From the NCBI GenBank assembly GCA_003615045.1, contig ML014133.1, positions 62,001 through 126,000 of the forward strand: 64,000 nt of DNA. Direction: 5' to 3'. Made by a program: the position numbers and the translations under genes. Of the stretch, positions 41,601 to 50,364 are shown piece by piece. The notes below the pieces were generated by a model, which saw only the letters and a list, made by a program, of their open reading frames with translations, did not search any database and was not told the DNA's origin. The DNA is from Caulochytrium protostelioides (taxonomy: Eukaryota > Chytridiomycota > Caulochytriomycetes > Caulochytriales > Caulochytriaceae). The number at the start of each line of letters is the position of its first letter. Position 1 is the first letter of the stretch.

Positions 41601-42430
41601 GCTCTCGCGGTGGAGTCAGCATGGCCGTCGCCGGGCAGCCCTTTCGGCGCATCGCCGGGCACGTCAGCGCCGTTCGTCTTCGCCGGTCGGTGTGCGGGTT
41701 TGGCAGGCCGCCGCGGCGGCGTCGCCTTCGCCTTCAGGTCCGGCTCAAATACGTCTTTCCAGACCTTTTGCAGAATGGCATCGCGTGCCTGTTCGCGCGC
41801 GATGAGCCGGCGCTTGGCCTCCAGCGCCTGGCGGTGCCGCCGCCGCGTCTCGGGCGAATGCTGCAGCGCCGCCTGGCTGTAGTCCTCGCGCAGCTCCTGC
41901 TGCAGCGTGAGCACCGCGTCCACGCGCGTGGCTTTCGCGCGGCGCTCGCGCTCCCTCCGCGCCTCCGCCTCGATCTGCGCGGCGCGCACCGCGCGCTGCG
42001 TCGCCATCACGCGGTCGTGCAGGCGCTCGAGCTTCGCCGCTTCGGTCTCCTCACGGCGCCGCGGCGGCAGCGGATCTGTCGTCTCGGCCGCGCTGCCGCC
42101 GCCCTGCGTCGGCGTCGTGGACGAGGTGCGCAAGGACGGCGGGCCTGTCGGGGATCCCGAGAACGCGGCGTCGGCGACGGGCGCCATCGGCCGCATCGGC
42201 GCCGCCGTCGAGATCTGCGGCGGTGGCGCCGTCAATGCGACTACGGCGGTCAGGACCGCCGGCGCGCCAGGCGATGGCAGCGGCGGCAGCGAGAGCGTCG
42301 CGGTTTTCCACGCGGACGCGGGTCCCGCATCCGGGGTGAGACTGGCCCGCCGCGATCCGTGGACGCCGTTCGTGGTGCCGTTGGCCGCGGCGCTGGCAGT
42401 TCCGCCAGCGGCGGGAGTCCCACCCGCCAT
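35642..42430 (-). CDS. giant ASH/MSP-domain axonemal protein (HYDIN/CFAP74-like)
   Basis: Single 2262-residue frame. After a low-complexity start there is a charged coiled coil (about residues 135-235, e.g. KLERLHDRVMATQRAVRAAQ), then repeated Ig-like ASH/MSP domains from about residue 370: FRFEPEEVVFHIGEPQTITV, LGPGSEHTFTVTYDG, GRLEPGAAIPFTVTYAP, GSLMPGHRHTFNVRVDNISP, TVPPGEQAAVRLMFAP. Such arrays of beta-sandwich domains characterise central-apparatus proteins of motile flagella (HYDIN, CFAP74, CFAP47, CFAP65). The coiled coil before the ASH array and the length favour CFAP74 or a related C1a/C1d protein, but the exact orthologue is uncertain. Ala/Pro/Thr/Gly-rich linkers are abundant (for example residues 1590-1720 and 1980-2230). 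Absence of stop codons over 6.8 kb and recurrent domain motifs make this a confident gene. Confidence 0.85.
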   Translation of the reverse strand: MAGGTPAAGGTASAAANGTTNGVHGSRRASLTPDAGPASAWKTATLSLPPLPSPGAPAVLTAVVALTAPPPQISTAAPMRPMAPVADAAFSGSPTGPPSLRTSSTTPTQGGGSAAETTDPLPPRRREETEAAKLERLHDRVMATQRAVRAAQIEAEARRERERRAKATRVDAVLTLQQELREDYSQAALQHSPETRRRHRQALEAKRRLIAREQARDAILQKVWKDVFEPDLKAKATPPRRPAKPAHRPAKTNGADVPGDAPKGLPGDGHADSTARAPSATQMATQTAAPTALPRAPTAAGDKKAITVPAEVPAPPLAEPSTSATAGKPSPAEAVPFYAPVHIYAEEVKLAAKSAKAQRQASASSARSKSFRFEPEEVVFHIGEPQTITVTLYNKGKCLSALRPLPFYTDAFHVEYTSPGRLGPGSEHTFTVTYDGSDAPPPAQFVLQAQVGQTITVSIRAVKRVYVPKLSHQQLAFEQWDHDDVVKQPHRFHQTTTLTFPGVTESVAWRWQYEPGPSESQSSLNRPRSVTEPREGCPFMVTPAAGRLEPGAAIPFTVTYAPPVGEMVRTTHRGTLRLDIGDHMLSVACEGVANRQPVLIPPEIPLGSLMPGHRHTFNVRVDNISPHTIRLHAKLSKTAPAKRQTPSVPSIGDAPSATSAAVAATTAVPATTAPILSSVPAEEATSMTAKPTTTRRPRAGSLSSATAVPAAAATAATAPVPIKTSAPTASAGGLLSPVGAGKSPSKLESVIVEEPTESSEEGASTVTDVPAEAAYMGVLPHVVLKPDVGFVQAGQPFQFELTIMAGMDVTPEIPFARYVSVSYQYAGRHLVATARVTFHVGTVELNVTPAFRVPSARGAAQPSEIQPFYLCAIGLTQTLLYTLHNAAAEPVTVFVTGYTDQIHGPVTIDLPARSTAPLELRFVPVAVGAHHATLKLANGLGSVKRLRVKGTAFETPIHVVPAGPLDAGVITLGEKAVIFFDLVRPVASARDERRRRIMGAGMRPVAEDTALWGAAADTPGDDDLAFAFSPLAEHAETAAAGPLTPLDAFSALTTIWPPSGTMKRGETCRITLVVNTKPLLQYVTDGPGGQALLAEMSPAALPAVALSNGGAAAKEGGAAKDGSETSSPTHGNTRAPHGRDSRGQTSSMSSMLGSAMGLQSHGSSVSVTKEGAKPRAGKTGKLAAAAALAAAANGSSSDGHATSVEGERVRRIAKLLQAFATRDLTWMLQCALQPQATTMQRVRQLVLASGAVTLPVRASTPDDDAAGAAAADPVLMIPFRLRIDRPSFLVVQPPENRVQFAETPLGQLAVYEVVLRWLGPRDQVRFDHCYVTHPAFRLMDPPSVLTHVVQDHVVLKLAYSPQTIESARGELELLAGSTQMTIALAGESYVPSIAIKPPPFSVTEMPAVPIGASHEASIRLTNQSKYPLAVKYELRSPEGVETSAVHAWTLRDTAATVPPGEQAAVRLMFAPTVESVTEMPRRDQTYAVNVLISVPGHPTFPVCVVCQTGLGGALISGGDRVYDLAQQNHFAFSPLGPPTMAQVYDAYLRKQEAAALAATMAAFSGAMDSLAAPGEGGHAANAASSSDGSVRRGSRSRRNTITKKTAGPMPVVSPVTVLGTAAPSGAPAAPVAPVAPAAPAATGAPAPTPIVVTVPTTAPTTAAKTVPAAAVPTVVVSAPPATILDKPIHSASPTTTEGSSHGTQTRKPRRSVGANATLAADPDVSPRMTHSEPLLAETAALTLSLTPENTAPTHNAPDASDAAHADAVAAAAVERPATPPPPPSPPMAPELTAEEMDAIRTMRIRQLDLEDGDAADAASAAGGPPAAPTDAAQPMDAGGFYARDAVVATVTWAPADAARGPGWVLPDVLLHLHQLRPVLPALADHVPRRAPLELTLTPVDGDCDRDAAGGGGGGGSEGADAPTKAPTTSTGFRWRATLDAASVDLGGVTCIRFTPVVPDAVLLSPVPQPAAPTAAAAHGADHGKAGKASKTGSPARATSAAKSPGKSPGKAGAPPAPVAAAGKGSKTPAGGKHGHAGHGASGTAGTELGAADGAVPTIRARTPMPFAATFQLTMRGGFDPDTAGWTVARVVAEAKAAAEAKAAAEAKAAAEEAAAAAAATAAPSTAHPPAERPTSTGTPRTRSAGSRASGGERASTTGTRAGSASSNAGTAGAAAAAAAAEKAAEKASAAAAAEGSTTRTVVLHVRAVVPPYRVGAFAGRAAAVTDAGSTGSDAAGAMDTAAEGHSGEIEGAALGLTLGGRA

Positions 42431-45400
42431 GGGCGGAGAGCCCGTCGGCGCGTCGACGGCGGCGGAGAAGCGCGGGAGCGTGGACGGACACGCAGGTGGA
42501 TGGCTCAGCAGGCGTCAACCATGGAATCGTATCGTTGATCCCGGTGACGGTCGCTTCGATCAAGTGCTATGAGGGGGAAGCCGGTCGTTGCTTTATCGCT
42601 GATGCCTCTTCTTGCCGTATCCCTGAGCAGCCGCAATTACGGAGATCTGTGCCCATCCGACGAAAATAAAGAGTTTTATCTCCGATGCGTCGATCAGTGC
42701 CCATCTTCATTGGCACCTTCATCCATCTACCGCTTCACCTGGCGGCATTTACTGCGTGTTTCGTACATGGGCCTGAGGGCGGACGCCGGACTGGTTCCGG
42801 CGGCGCGGTGCTGACGACGCCCGATCTGGTTGCACCAGGCCCGCGATCTCCAGCGTCGGCCTTATGCATCGCCGACATTGTTTCTCCGCCGGTCGGGGGC
42901 GCGTGCGGCCGCCCACATCCAGCGCGAAGGGGCCTTCGTCTTTTTCGGCCATTCGATCAAAGAGGATCGGCGTCTTCAACGCACTGCAAAAAGAATAACA
43001 TCCGAAACGTCTCGATACTTCCAAAAAAATCTTGCGTACACCCGAGCAGCTGAAACATTCAAACACGTATCTATCTGCTTCGAAGTTCCCGCCCACAGAC
43101 AGCCTCACACAAACAGTAGTCCTTCCGAGGGAATTCGACGGGCTGGCCTCATCAGAGTGCGCAGCGTAGCTTACAACATGTTTTGCTTTGCTCACGATTC
43201 GCCGTCTTTTGTACGACTCACGTTCACGATTTAGTCAGACATATGCCGGTCTGACTTAAAGCTAAGTCAGCCTTGCGCACACTTTTGGGGAGCATGTCCA
43301 TTCAGCCAACTGCTTGCATGATGTCGAGCAGTTTAAGAGGCTGTATGACCGACTGTAACGTATACGATAAATAAGTCCCGATGGACATCGTGTATCATGC
43401 AAAACCACTAAGCATCGGTAGGAATCCTCTCGTTACACTCTCTACGAGCTTGGGACGCAAAACGTCGCACGACCATCAGTCCTGGCGAGCGGCAATTTTC
43501 GTCCTTCTCTGCTCATCCCAGGGGTCGCCGTCGTCCGGCCGAGATGGGGTCGCCACCTGCTTTCGGGAAGTATACCGCATCCAGCAACGGAGCAGTTTGT
43601 GCCGCAGAGCCGGCGCACAGAGCGGTCTGATGGAAAGAGCTGTTGGTCATTTGTCAACCGCTGACATCATGATCGCGTGATTCAGCCACAGTCAAGAAAA
43701 CATCGACGGCCACTCGAGTAGCAAGCACCAGCCGCATCCTCCTCGCCTTCCTCGACCGTCAGCAACGTGGTGCGGCGGCATGCTGCCGCCAGTGAAAGGC
43801 GTCGTTCGTGCCGAATGAGCTCCCGAGTGCTCGACATGGGTGGGCCCGCGCGTCGCCGATCTTCGCTCGTGGACGGATCCGCGGCGACCCCGTCCCCGGT
43901 GCCCGCTTCGCCTATTCCGACGTGGGCTGCTGCCTGCGAGGAGCGGGGCAGCATGACCAATATCTCGGTATGGCCGACGCGGTTGGCGGTCTTGCCGCCC
44001 ACCAAGGTCGGAGCGTGGTCGCCGCGGGCGAATCCCACCCACCAGACGCGGAGAGAGCAGACATGTGATGGTAAGTCGGGGTGGGAGTATGCCTTATTTT
44101 TGGTTTGCGGCGATGACGGCATGGCCTCCGTGCCGCTGAAGACGCCGTCGAGCCGTTGTCAGGCCCAGAAGCAAAAAATGGCGTCGGCGCGGACATGGCC
44201 TTTGGGTGTCGAGCGAAGAACGTCCCTTGTGCGGCAACACCAACCGAACGAGCATAAAAATGATGACCAAGAGCGAGAGACCCGACCCACCGACCGGCCT
44301 CCGGCGAGTGACCCAGTTCGAGTGTGGTGACGGGACGGCAGAGTAGAGCCCAGTAGCGCAGAATAGCGCAGAGCAGAGCGGTCGCCTTCGCATATTTTTC
44401 GGTTCTCTTGTTGTTTTCGCAGCTAACGACGTCGACGGCGGCTTAGACGACCTCGGGGTCGACGGCGGCTTAGACCAACTCAAGACCGGCGGCGGCGACG
44501 ACTCCGACACCGGCCAGCGCTGACACAGGTCGACGCCCGACCATGACCTGCTCTTTCGTGAAATCATAAAAAAAAAAGGACAAACAAAAAAGACAGCAGA
44601 CGCGGCCTGCGGTAGACGGCAAACGACCCGTGCGACATGGCACTGCTCAGCACTGCTGCCGACCCTGAAACCACCGCGCGGTCGTTGCGCGTGTCGATGG
44701 ACCCGCCACCGGAGCGCTTCCTCCGCGCTCTCCCCGGCCGACGCAGCCGATCCGTGAGCTTCGGCTCGACCCTCCCAGAAACAGGGCCGACCCGAGCGGC
44801 CGTCCCGAGGCCAGTGACTCGACCCTGCGCAAGGACGGCACCCGCCTGTCGCTCGCTGTTCGGGCGACTGACCGTCCGCCGCCGTCGCGGCCTTCGGGGC
44901 AAAGCTGAGCTCCCGCATCCAAAGATGCCGCGGCGCGCCATGCCGAAGCACTGCGGCGCGGCCCCGCTCGCAGAAGGGGCACCGGCGTTCATATATAACG
45001 ACGCAAGGATCAGCCGTCTGGAGGGGTTGCCAGCCTCGAGCATCGCAAGATCGCGGCATGGGCAAGTGACATGAGCGTGGTACGTAGTTGGCCCTTGTCC
45101 TTTCGTCTATCAACAAGAGAAGGCTGGCTTGACCATCGACCCGACCGGCTTGTCCCGCAGCCTACTCCCCCTGCCAGACCCGGTGCTCTTGCTCTTGACA
45201 TGATGTCCATGTAGTGTGGTTCATTGTTGTTGTCTCGTGCACCCCTTCATCCTATCTTCCTTCGTCTTAGCCTTCCGTGTCCTTCCGATCCTTTGCCACC
45301 CGCCGCCGCCGCCGCCGCCACCGTCCCTCCCCCGAAGCGCCCCCCCCCGACGCTTGCTGATCGCCCCGCCTTTCGATATCCATCTGCGTTTGAGTGGCCC

Positions 45401-45476
45401 GTCACACCTCGCCTCTCACCGCGGGTGAGACATTGTCACTATCCGGTTCACAACTCCATTCATCGCTTTCTTCATC
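42431..45476. other. 3 kb intergenic, no gene recognised
   Basis: Between divergent axonemal and Atg22-like genes. AT-richer from 42.9 to 43.7 kb. A 340-codon minus-strand frame (44094-45116) was examined and does not resemble a protein family. The last 250 bases are C/T-rich and probably form the leader of the gene at 45477. Confidence 0.5.
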
Positions 45477-48005
45477 ATGGACCCCGGTGCACCGCACGGG
45501 GGATTTCACCACGATGAAGCCTCCGACTATGAAGCGACCAGCCCACAGATCGACGAGCTGCTCGACCAGACGCTTGCCGAGGCCGATGATACCGATGCCC
45601 TGTTGACCTCGGATCACCACCGCTCCCAGGTGAGGCACCACCACCACAGCCAGCTCTCGACCTCGCGTCACCAAGAACTCGACCCGGCGGGCCACTCCAG
45701 TTCCGGTTCGGAACACATCGAGCACCATGAACACTACCATGGCGCGCATCACCATACCAACCGTCGTGAGACCTCGCGACATCGCGTCGTCGAATATGAG
45801 GAGCATACCTACGACGACCAAGGCCAGTCCCTGCACGATGGGGAGTTCCCGGACCCGTACGCGGCGCCGCCGCCACCCATCGACCTGGACATGATCCCCC
45901 AGTCGGTGTATGCCGAGTCAATTCACCATCACGAGTACCACGACCACCATGATCACCACGACCACCACGACCATCACCACCACCAGCCCGAGATGCGGGA
46001 GGTCATGGGGCCGTCCATTTCGCCACCGCATGCGCCGCCGCAGGACACGCCGATCGTCGGTACGGGCAACACCTACCGCCCTTACCAGCGGCCGTACCGC
46101 GCTTCGATGTCTCAAGACGGGCGCAGTGAAGCCGGCGAGTCGTTCATCTCAAGCACCTCGTATGCTTGCTCGGAATGTGCTTTAATGACGATCGATCCGC
46201 GCGACGCCGCGATCATGCGCCGCGCGCTCTGCCACTACCGCATGGAGGGCCACCACCACCACCACGGTCACAGCCGCGGGCGGTCGCGCCATCGCTACAG
46301 CGCCGGTCGCTGCTGCGACGACTTCGACGACCCGACCATGAGCGTCGCGACGAACGATGCGTTTGCTACGTCGCGTCGCGTTTCGGTCAGCCGCGAGCGG
46401 TCCTGCGAGCGCCCCGCATGTGCCTGCGAACACGCTGAGATGGGCGACCACGAGCCTACGTGCGATATCCCGCCCTCCAAGCGCCGCAAGGGCCTGCAGC
46501 CCTCGATCGAACCCCTCACCACGGCCCGCGAGATGCAAGCGTGGTACGCGATGGCCTGGGCCATGAAGCCATGGGCGATCCTCTCATCGGCGGGGCTGAT
46601 GACGTTCTTGCTGCACGAGCACATCGCACACAAGGGCGTCGACCACTTCGATCACGACGCGCCGTGCCCTTACTGGCTCGATCACTACAAGTGCGATGTC
46701 AAAATGGGCGGCACCTACTACGGCATGTACTTTGTCATCTTTTTCGCGACGCTGCTGGCCTGTGTCTTTGCCTTTGTGATGACCCTGCTGTTTGGCGGAC
46801 AGGCCGATGAGGGCCGCCGCCGCCGCATGTTCCTCTTCATTACGCTCATCTTCACGGCCGTCATGGCGATCGGCAACGTTGGCTTCCAAGACAAAAAGAC
46901 GCTCTGGGCCGTCTTTGCCTTCTATGTCGCAGGGAGTTCAGTCTTTACTCTCTCCCAGGGGTTCTTTTACTCTTACGAGCCGCTGCTCGCGCGTAATTCA
47001 CCCGAACACCGCCACACCATGAAGACGAAACCTACCCGCGCGTTGCAAGTCTATGTCGATCGCAGTCTTGAGATCTCCAAAAACGCTATCGTCATCAACT
47101 CGCTCGCAGTGGTCGTCTTTTGTCTCATCTTCGTGCCCGTCTACTACAAGAAGGATGTTCTCGATGAGCACCTCGTGAACTGGACACTGTTCGGTACTGG
47201 CATTTGGATTCTGATGTTTATTGTCCCTGCATGGTTTTTCCTTCGCGCCCGCGCGCCTCGCACAATTAACCCGCACCGCTTCGGCATCGTCACCTCAGTA
47301 ACCAACTACTGGCACCTCCTCACCCATATGCGGCAGCTCTCCAACGTCTTCATCTTCCTCGTGGGATGGTTCCTGTTCAGCGACATCTACAACACGGTGC
47401 TGGTATCTACCTTCCTCTACGGCAAAATCGATCCCAAGGTCGAGATGAAGGTCATCATCGCCGTATTTGTGGCGCAGTACTTTGTCATGGCCGCCAGCAC
47501 CCACCTCGCCATGTTTGTCCAGCGCCACATGGGCTGGACCAACAAATCAATGTTGCTCGTGTCCACCTTCTTCTATGCCCTATTGCCCGCGTACTGTGTG
47601 CTCGGCGACGAGCTCGCGTTCGGGATCGTCAAGGACTGGGAGATCTGGCTCCTCGGCATCTGGCACTGTCTGTTCTCGGGCCCGATCCAGAACTACTGCC
47701 GCGTCACGTTTGCCCTGATGGTTCCGCCGCGCTGTGAAACCGAGTTCTTTGCCCTGTATGAGTTCTGCGACAAGGGCAGCGCCTGGATCAGTCCGCTCAT
47801 CATGGCCGGCATCTCTAAGAGCTTTGACCATTTCGAGCGCAAGGCGTTCTGGTGCTTGTTTGCCCTCCACTTTGTTGTCATCCTATCCTTTGGCCTAACC
47901 GACGCCCTCCAGGGCAAGAAGCAAGCGTACGCGTACGCCAAGATCCGCGACAAGCGCCATGCGCGCCAGATCCGCGGCCCTCGCGCGATGCGCGGCTCAG
48001 CCTAA
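45477..48005 (+). CDS. Atg22-like vacuolar transporter (MFS) with His-rich N-terminus
   Basis: Probable vacuolar amino-acid effluxer of the Atg22 branch of the major facilitator superfamily. The product is 842 residues. The first 350 are hydrophilic and unusually histidine-rich, peaking in HHHEYHDHHDHHDHHD (45925-45985). From WAMKPWAILSSAGLMTFLLH onward there are about ten to eleven membrane segments, e.g. YYGMYFVIFFATLLACVFAF, AIVINSLAVVVFCLIFVPVY, FIFLVGWFLFSDIYNTVLVS. The C-terminal half carries the Atg22-type PPRCETEFFALYEFCDKGSA followed by WISPLIMAG, close to the EAEFFGLYE..DKGSSW..P pattern of the family. The His-rich cytosolic tail might bind zinc (inference). A long CA microsatellite follows the stop. 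Confidence 0.8.
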   Translation: MDPGAPHGGFHHDEASDYEATSPQIDELLDQTLAEADDTDALLTSDHHRSQVRHHHHSQLSTSRHQELDPAGHSSSGSEHIEHHEHYHGAHHHTNRRETSRHRVVEYEEHTYDDQGQSLHDGEFPDPYAAPPPPIDLDMIPQSVYAESIHHHEYHDHHDHHDHHDHHHHQPEMREVMGPSISPPHAPPQDTPIVGTGNTYRPYQRPYRASMSQDGRSEAGESFISSTSYACSECALMTIDPRDAAIMRRALCHYRMEGHHHHHGHSRGRSRHRYSAGRCCDDFDDPTMSVATNDAFATSRRVSVSRERSCERPACACEHAEMGDHEPTCDIPPSKRRKGLQPSIEPLTTAREMQAWYAMAWAMKPWAILSSAGLMTFLLHEHIAHKGVDHFDHDAPCPYWLDHYKCDVKMGGTYYGMYFVIFFATLLACVFAFVMTLLFGGQADEGRRRRMFLFITLIFTAVMAIGNVGFQDKKTLWAVFAFYVAGSSVFTLSQGFFYSYEPLLARNSPEHRHTMKTKPTRALQVYVDRSLEISKNAIVINSLAVVVFCLIFVPVYYKKDVLDEHLVNWTLFGTGIWILMFIVPAWFFLRARAPRTINPHRFGIVTSVTNYWHLLTHMRQLSNVFIFLVGWFLFSDIYNTVLVSTFLYGKIDPKVEMKVIIAVFVAQYFVMAASTHLAMFVQRHMGWTNKSMLLVSTFFYALLPAYCVLGDELAFGIVKDWEIWLLGIWHCLFSGPIQNYCRVTFALMVPPRCETEFFALYEFCDKGSAWISPLIMAGISKSFDHFERKAFWCLFALHFVVILSFGLTDALQGKKQAYAYAKIRDKRHARQIRGPRAMRGSA

Positions 48006-48020
48006 GCTCCATGAGATGAA

Positions 48021-48027
48021 CACCACA

Positions 48028-48090
<63 letters not shown>
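48021..48090. repeat. CA dinucleotide microsatellite
   Basis: About 70 bases of CA repeats with one TA interruption, in the 3' untranslated region of the Atg22-like gene. Confidence 0.97.
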
Positions 48091-48092
<2 letters not shown>

Positions 48093-50364
48093 CGCGGTCG
48101 CGCTTATCTCGTGCCCGCAAGTCCATCGATCACGCGACCTTCTCCCTGCCTTTCCCTCGTCCCTCTCCCCTCCCCTCTCTTACCTCTCATCTTACACAGC
48201 GTGTGCACATACCTGATCTCGCCTCATCTAATTTGCTTCACCGCACCTTTCCAGCTCAATAGAATGCTACACATCACCATCGATCATAAGCTCGCCTGCC
48301 GGCCGAGGCTGGCTTGACATAGAGCGGAGTGGAATTTTCACAGCGGCCAGCACACCCACCGGAGGGAAAGAGAGCAGAGAGGCAGCGTGGGCGTCATATC
48401 GAGCTTGACAGACCGACAGCCTTCTTGCTTTGTTCCCGCTGACTTCTCGAAAGAAACTTCTCCGCGGAACGTTACTCTCAGCTCGCCACAACAGACGTTG
48501 CTGCCCCATGATGAATGCACGCGTAGCATGCTTGGCCAAACATATGGGGGTTCCTCGATGTCCCTCCGACGTCTGATGTCGGCCATTAAAGGTCCTTGCT
48601 TGCCTGCGGCATCTCGTCACGTCCCCCTCCCCCTTTCCGGGGCCTAGAGACTGGATTGGGCATCCTGCGATTCCAAGCCGCGGATCCCTACCACCACGAC
48701 CCCCAACGCCAACGATGAAAGCAGCTGTCCTGCGAGCGGCCTCCGCAATGCGTGGTCTTTCAACACACATCGCATGATTTTTTGTGTGTTGCATTGCGTT
48801 GACGTCAGCGCTCCACCCGAATCGCGGTGTATTCTGGGCGAACTTGAATAGCTGCGCACGGATTCCTGCCGATACGTCCCAACATATGAAGGTCACCGCT
48901 GCCGACAGCGCTGAGACAACCGTAGCGAGTGTGCTTCAGCAGTCCATGGTCTGTTGGCGCGTTTCGCAAGCACGGCTGCGCTGGGTTTAAGGCGCCGATC
49001 GAGTCGCAGAGGCTGCAGCGGGCCCCCGATGCCGCGCGGGGGCATGGCTTTCATCGACGGCGGCCCCGTAGCGGAGGCCCACCGCGCCAGCGGAGCTTCC
49101 GACCCCACGAACGAACACGCTGTGGGCACGCGCTCGGCACGCCGTGGACCGCACCTGGCAGGGGCCCCTCGGGAGCGCTCGCAGACATCGCCGACGACGT
49201 GGCATCCGACGCACCCGGCGCGCGCGCGATCGAAGAGGGGGGCATCAGGGCGCAACGTTTTTTTTTTTTTCTGGATGAAGCGCATGTCACGATGCGGTCG
49301 AGCGCGGAGAGTTGAGACGCCGCGTATGGCCGTGCGAGGCAGCGGCCGAGGGCCGAGAGCCGATGAGGGACGAGCCCCCGCATCGAGGAAGTCGGCCAAC
49401 GAGGGTCGGGATGCGAGGCGGATGCGAAGCGGATGGGGCGCCGCCGCCGCCGCGTGCTTGTTGTCCCGCGCCGCGCTCGTGGCCCCAGACATCGGCCAAG
49501 CGCCACTGAAGGCGGCTCCTTGTGTTTACGTTTCCTCTTGATTTGTCGGAGGGCTTGGCAGTGATGTGTGGATGTCTCTTTCGCCTCGCCACCCCGGTCC
49601 TCGGTCGGGTTCGCGACCCGAACATAGGAGCCGAGGTTTGGGGAACGAACGGACGGTCGCGCCCCTTCCCGCTTATGGCGATGACACCCATCCATGGATC
49701 GAATTGACAGCGGAAGATGAACCCGGAAAGGCGATCGGTATCCCGCCCACGGCACGACCCTCCCGGGGCCGCCATTACATGGTCTCTGTGTCCTCACACG
49801 CCCACGGTCGTTTCCGGTTTATAAGAACTTCTCGGGCCTCGGGCATATGATATGGACGGATCCACCTCTGGTAGGCTTGTGTTGTCGCCTCAGCGTCGTC
49901 GCGCCATCGCAGCACGGAGGCAATGACCGCGATTTCCCTTGTGGCACTCGGCATGGCGCGTCGGACTTCTTGATCCAGATTAGACCAACGCGACAGCCAA
50001 CGCCAAAGTCAAAAAGCCCAAGGGCTTCTGCCAGGGTAGGCAAACGCATGACTGATCACTTTGCGCGAAGCCCTCACAGAATAAACAGTGCAGCCACCAA
50101 GCGCGGAGGGAGGAATGGGTGAGCGCATGCGTTAGCGAATAGGCCGATTTATGGAAGCATGATTTTCATCTGAATTCTCGGATGATTGCCGTAAAGTCAA
50201 CACACTGATTCGTACATCTACATCTCCACGAACTTTCGGTTCGATTCCATATTCACCGAGCGTATAAAAAATAAAACGGAGCCTCTCGTTTGGGCCACTC
50301 CGTGATCAGCCATCCGGCATCTTCCCCTCCCCAATTCAGTCAATCTCAGAAGAAACAAAGCGAC
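48091..50364. other. 2.3 kb intergenic, no gene recognised
   Basis: Includes a run of about 14 T at 49257-49270. Biased frames up to 248 codons occur on both strands without family resemblance. The last 200 bases are AT-richer and likely contain the bZIP gene promoter. Confidence 0.45.

Noticed and set aside
44094..45116. 340-codon minus-strand frame between genes
   Set aside because: No conserved motif, biased composition, and it overlaps the presumed promoter region of neighbouring genes.
50238..50248. GGTTCGATTCC, identical to a tRNA B box
   Set aside because: The flanking bases do not form the T-arm stem and no acceptor or anticodon arm could be folded.
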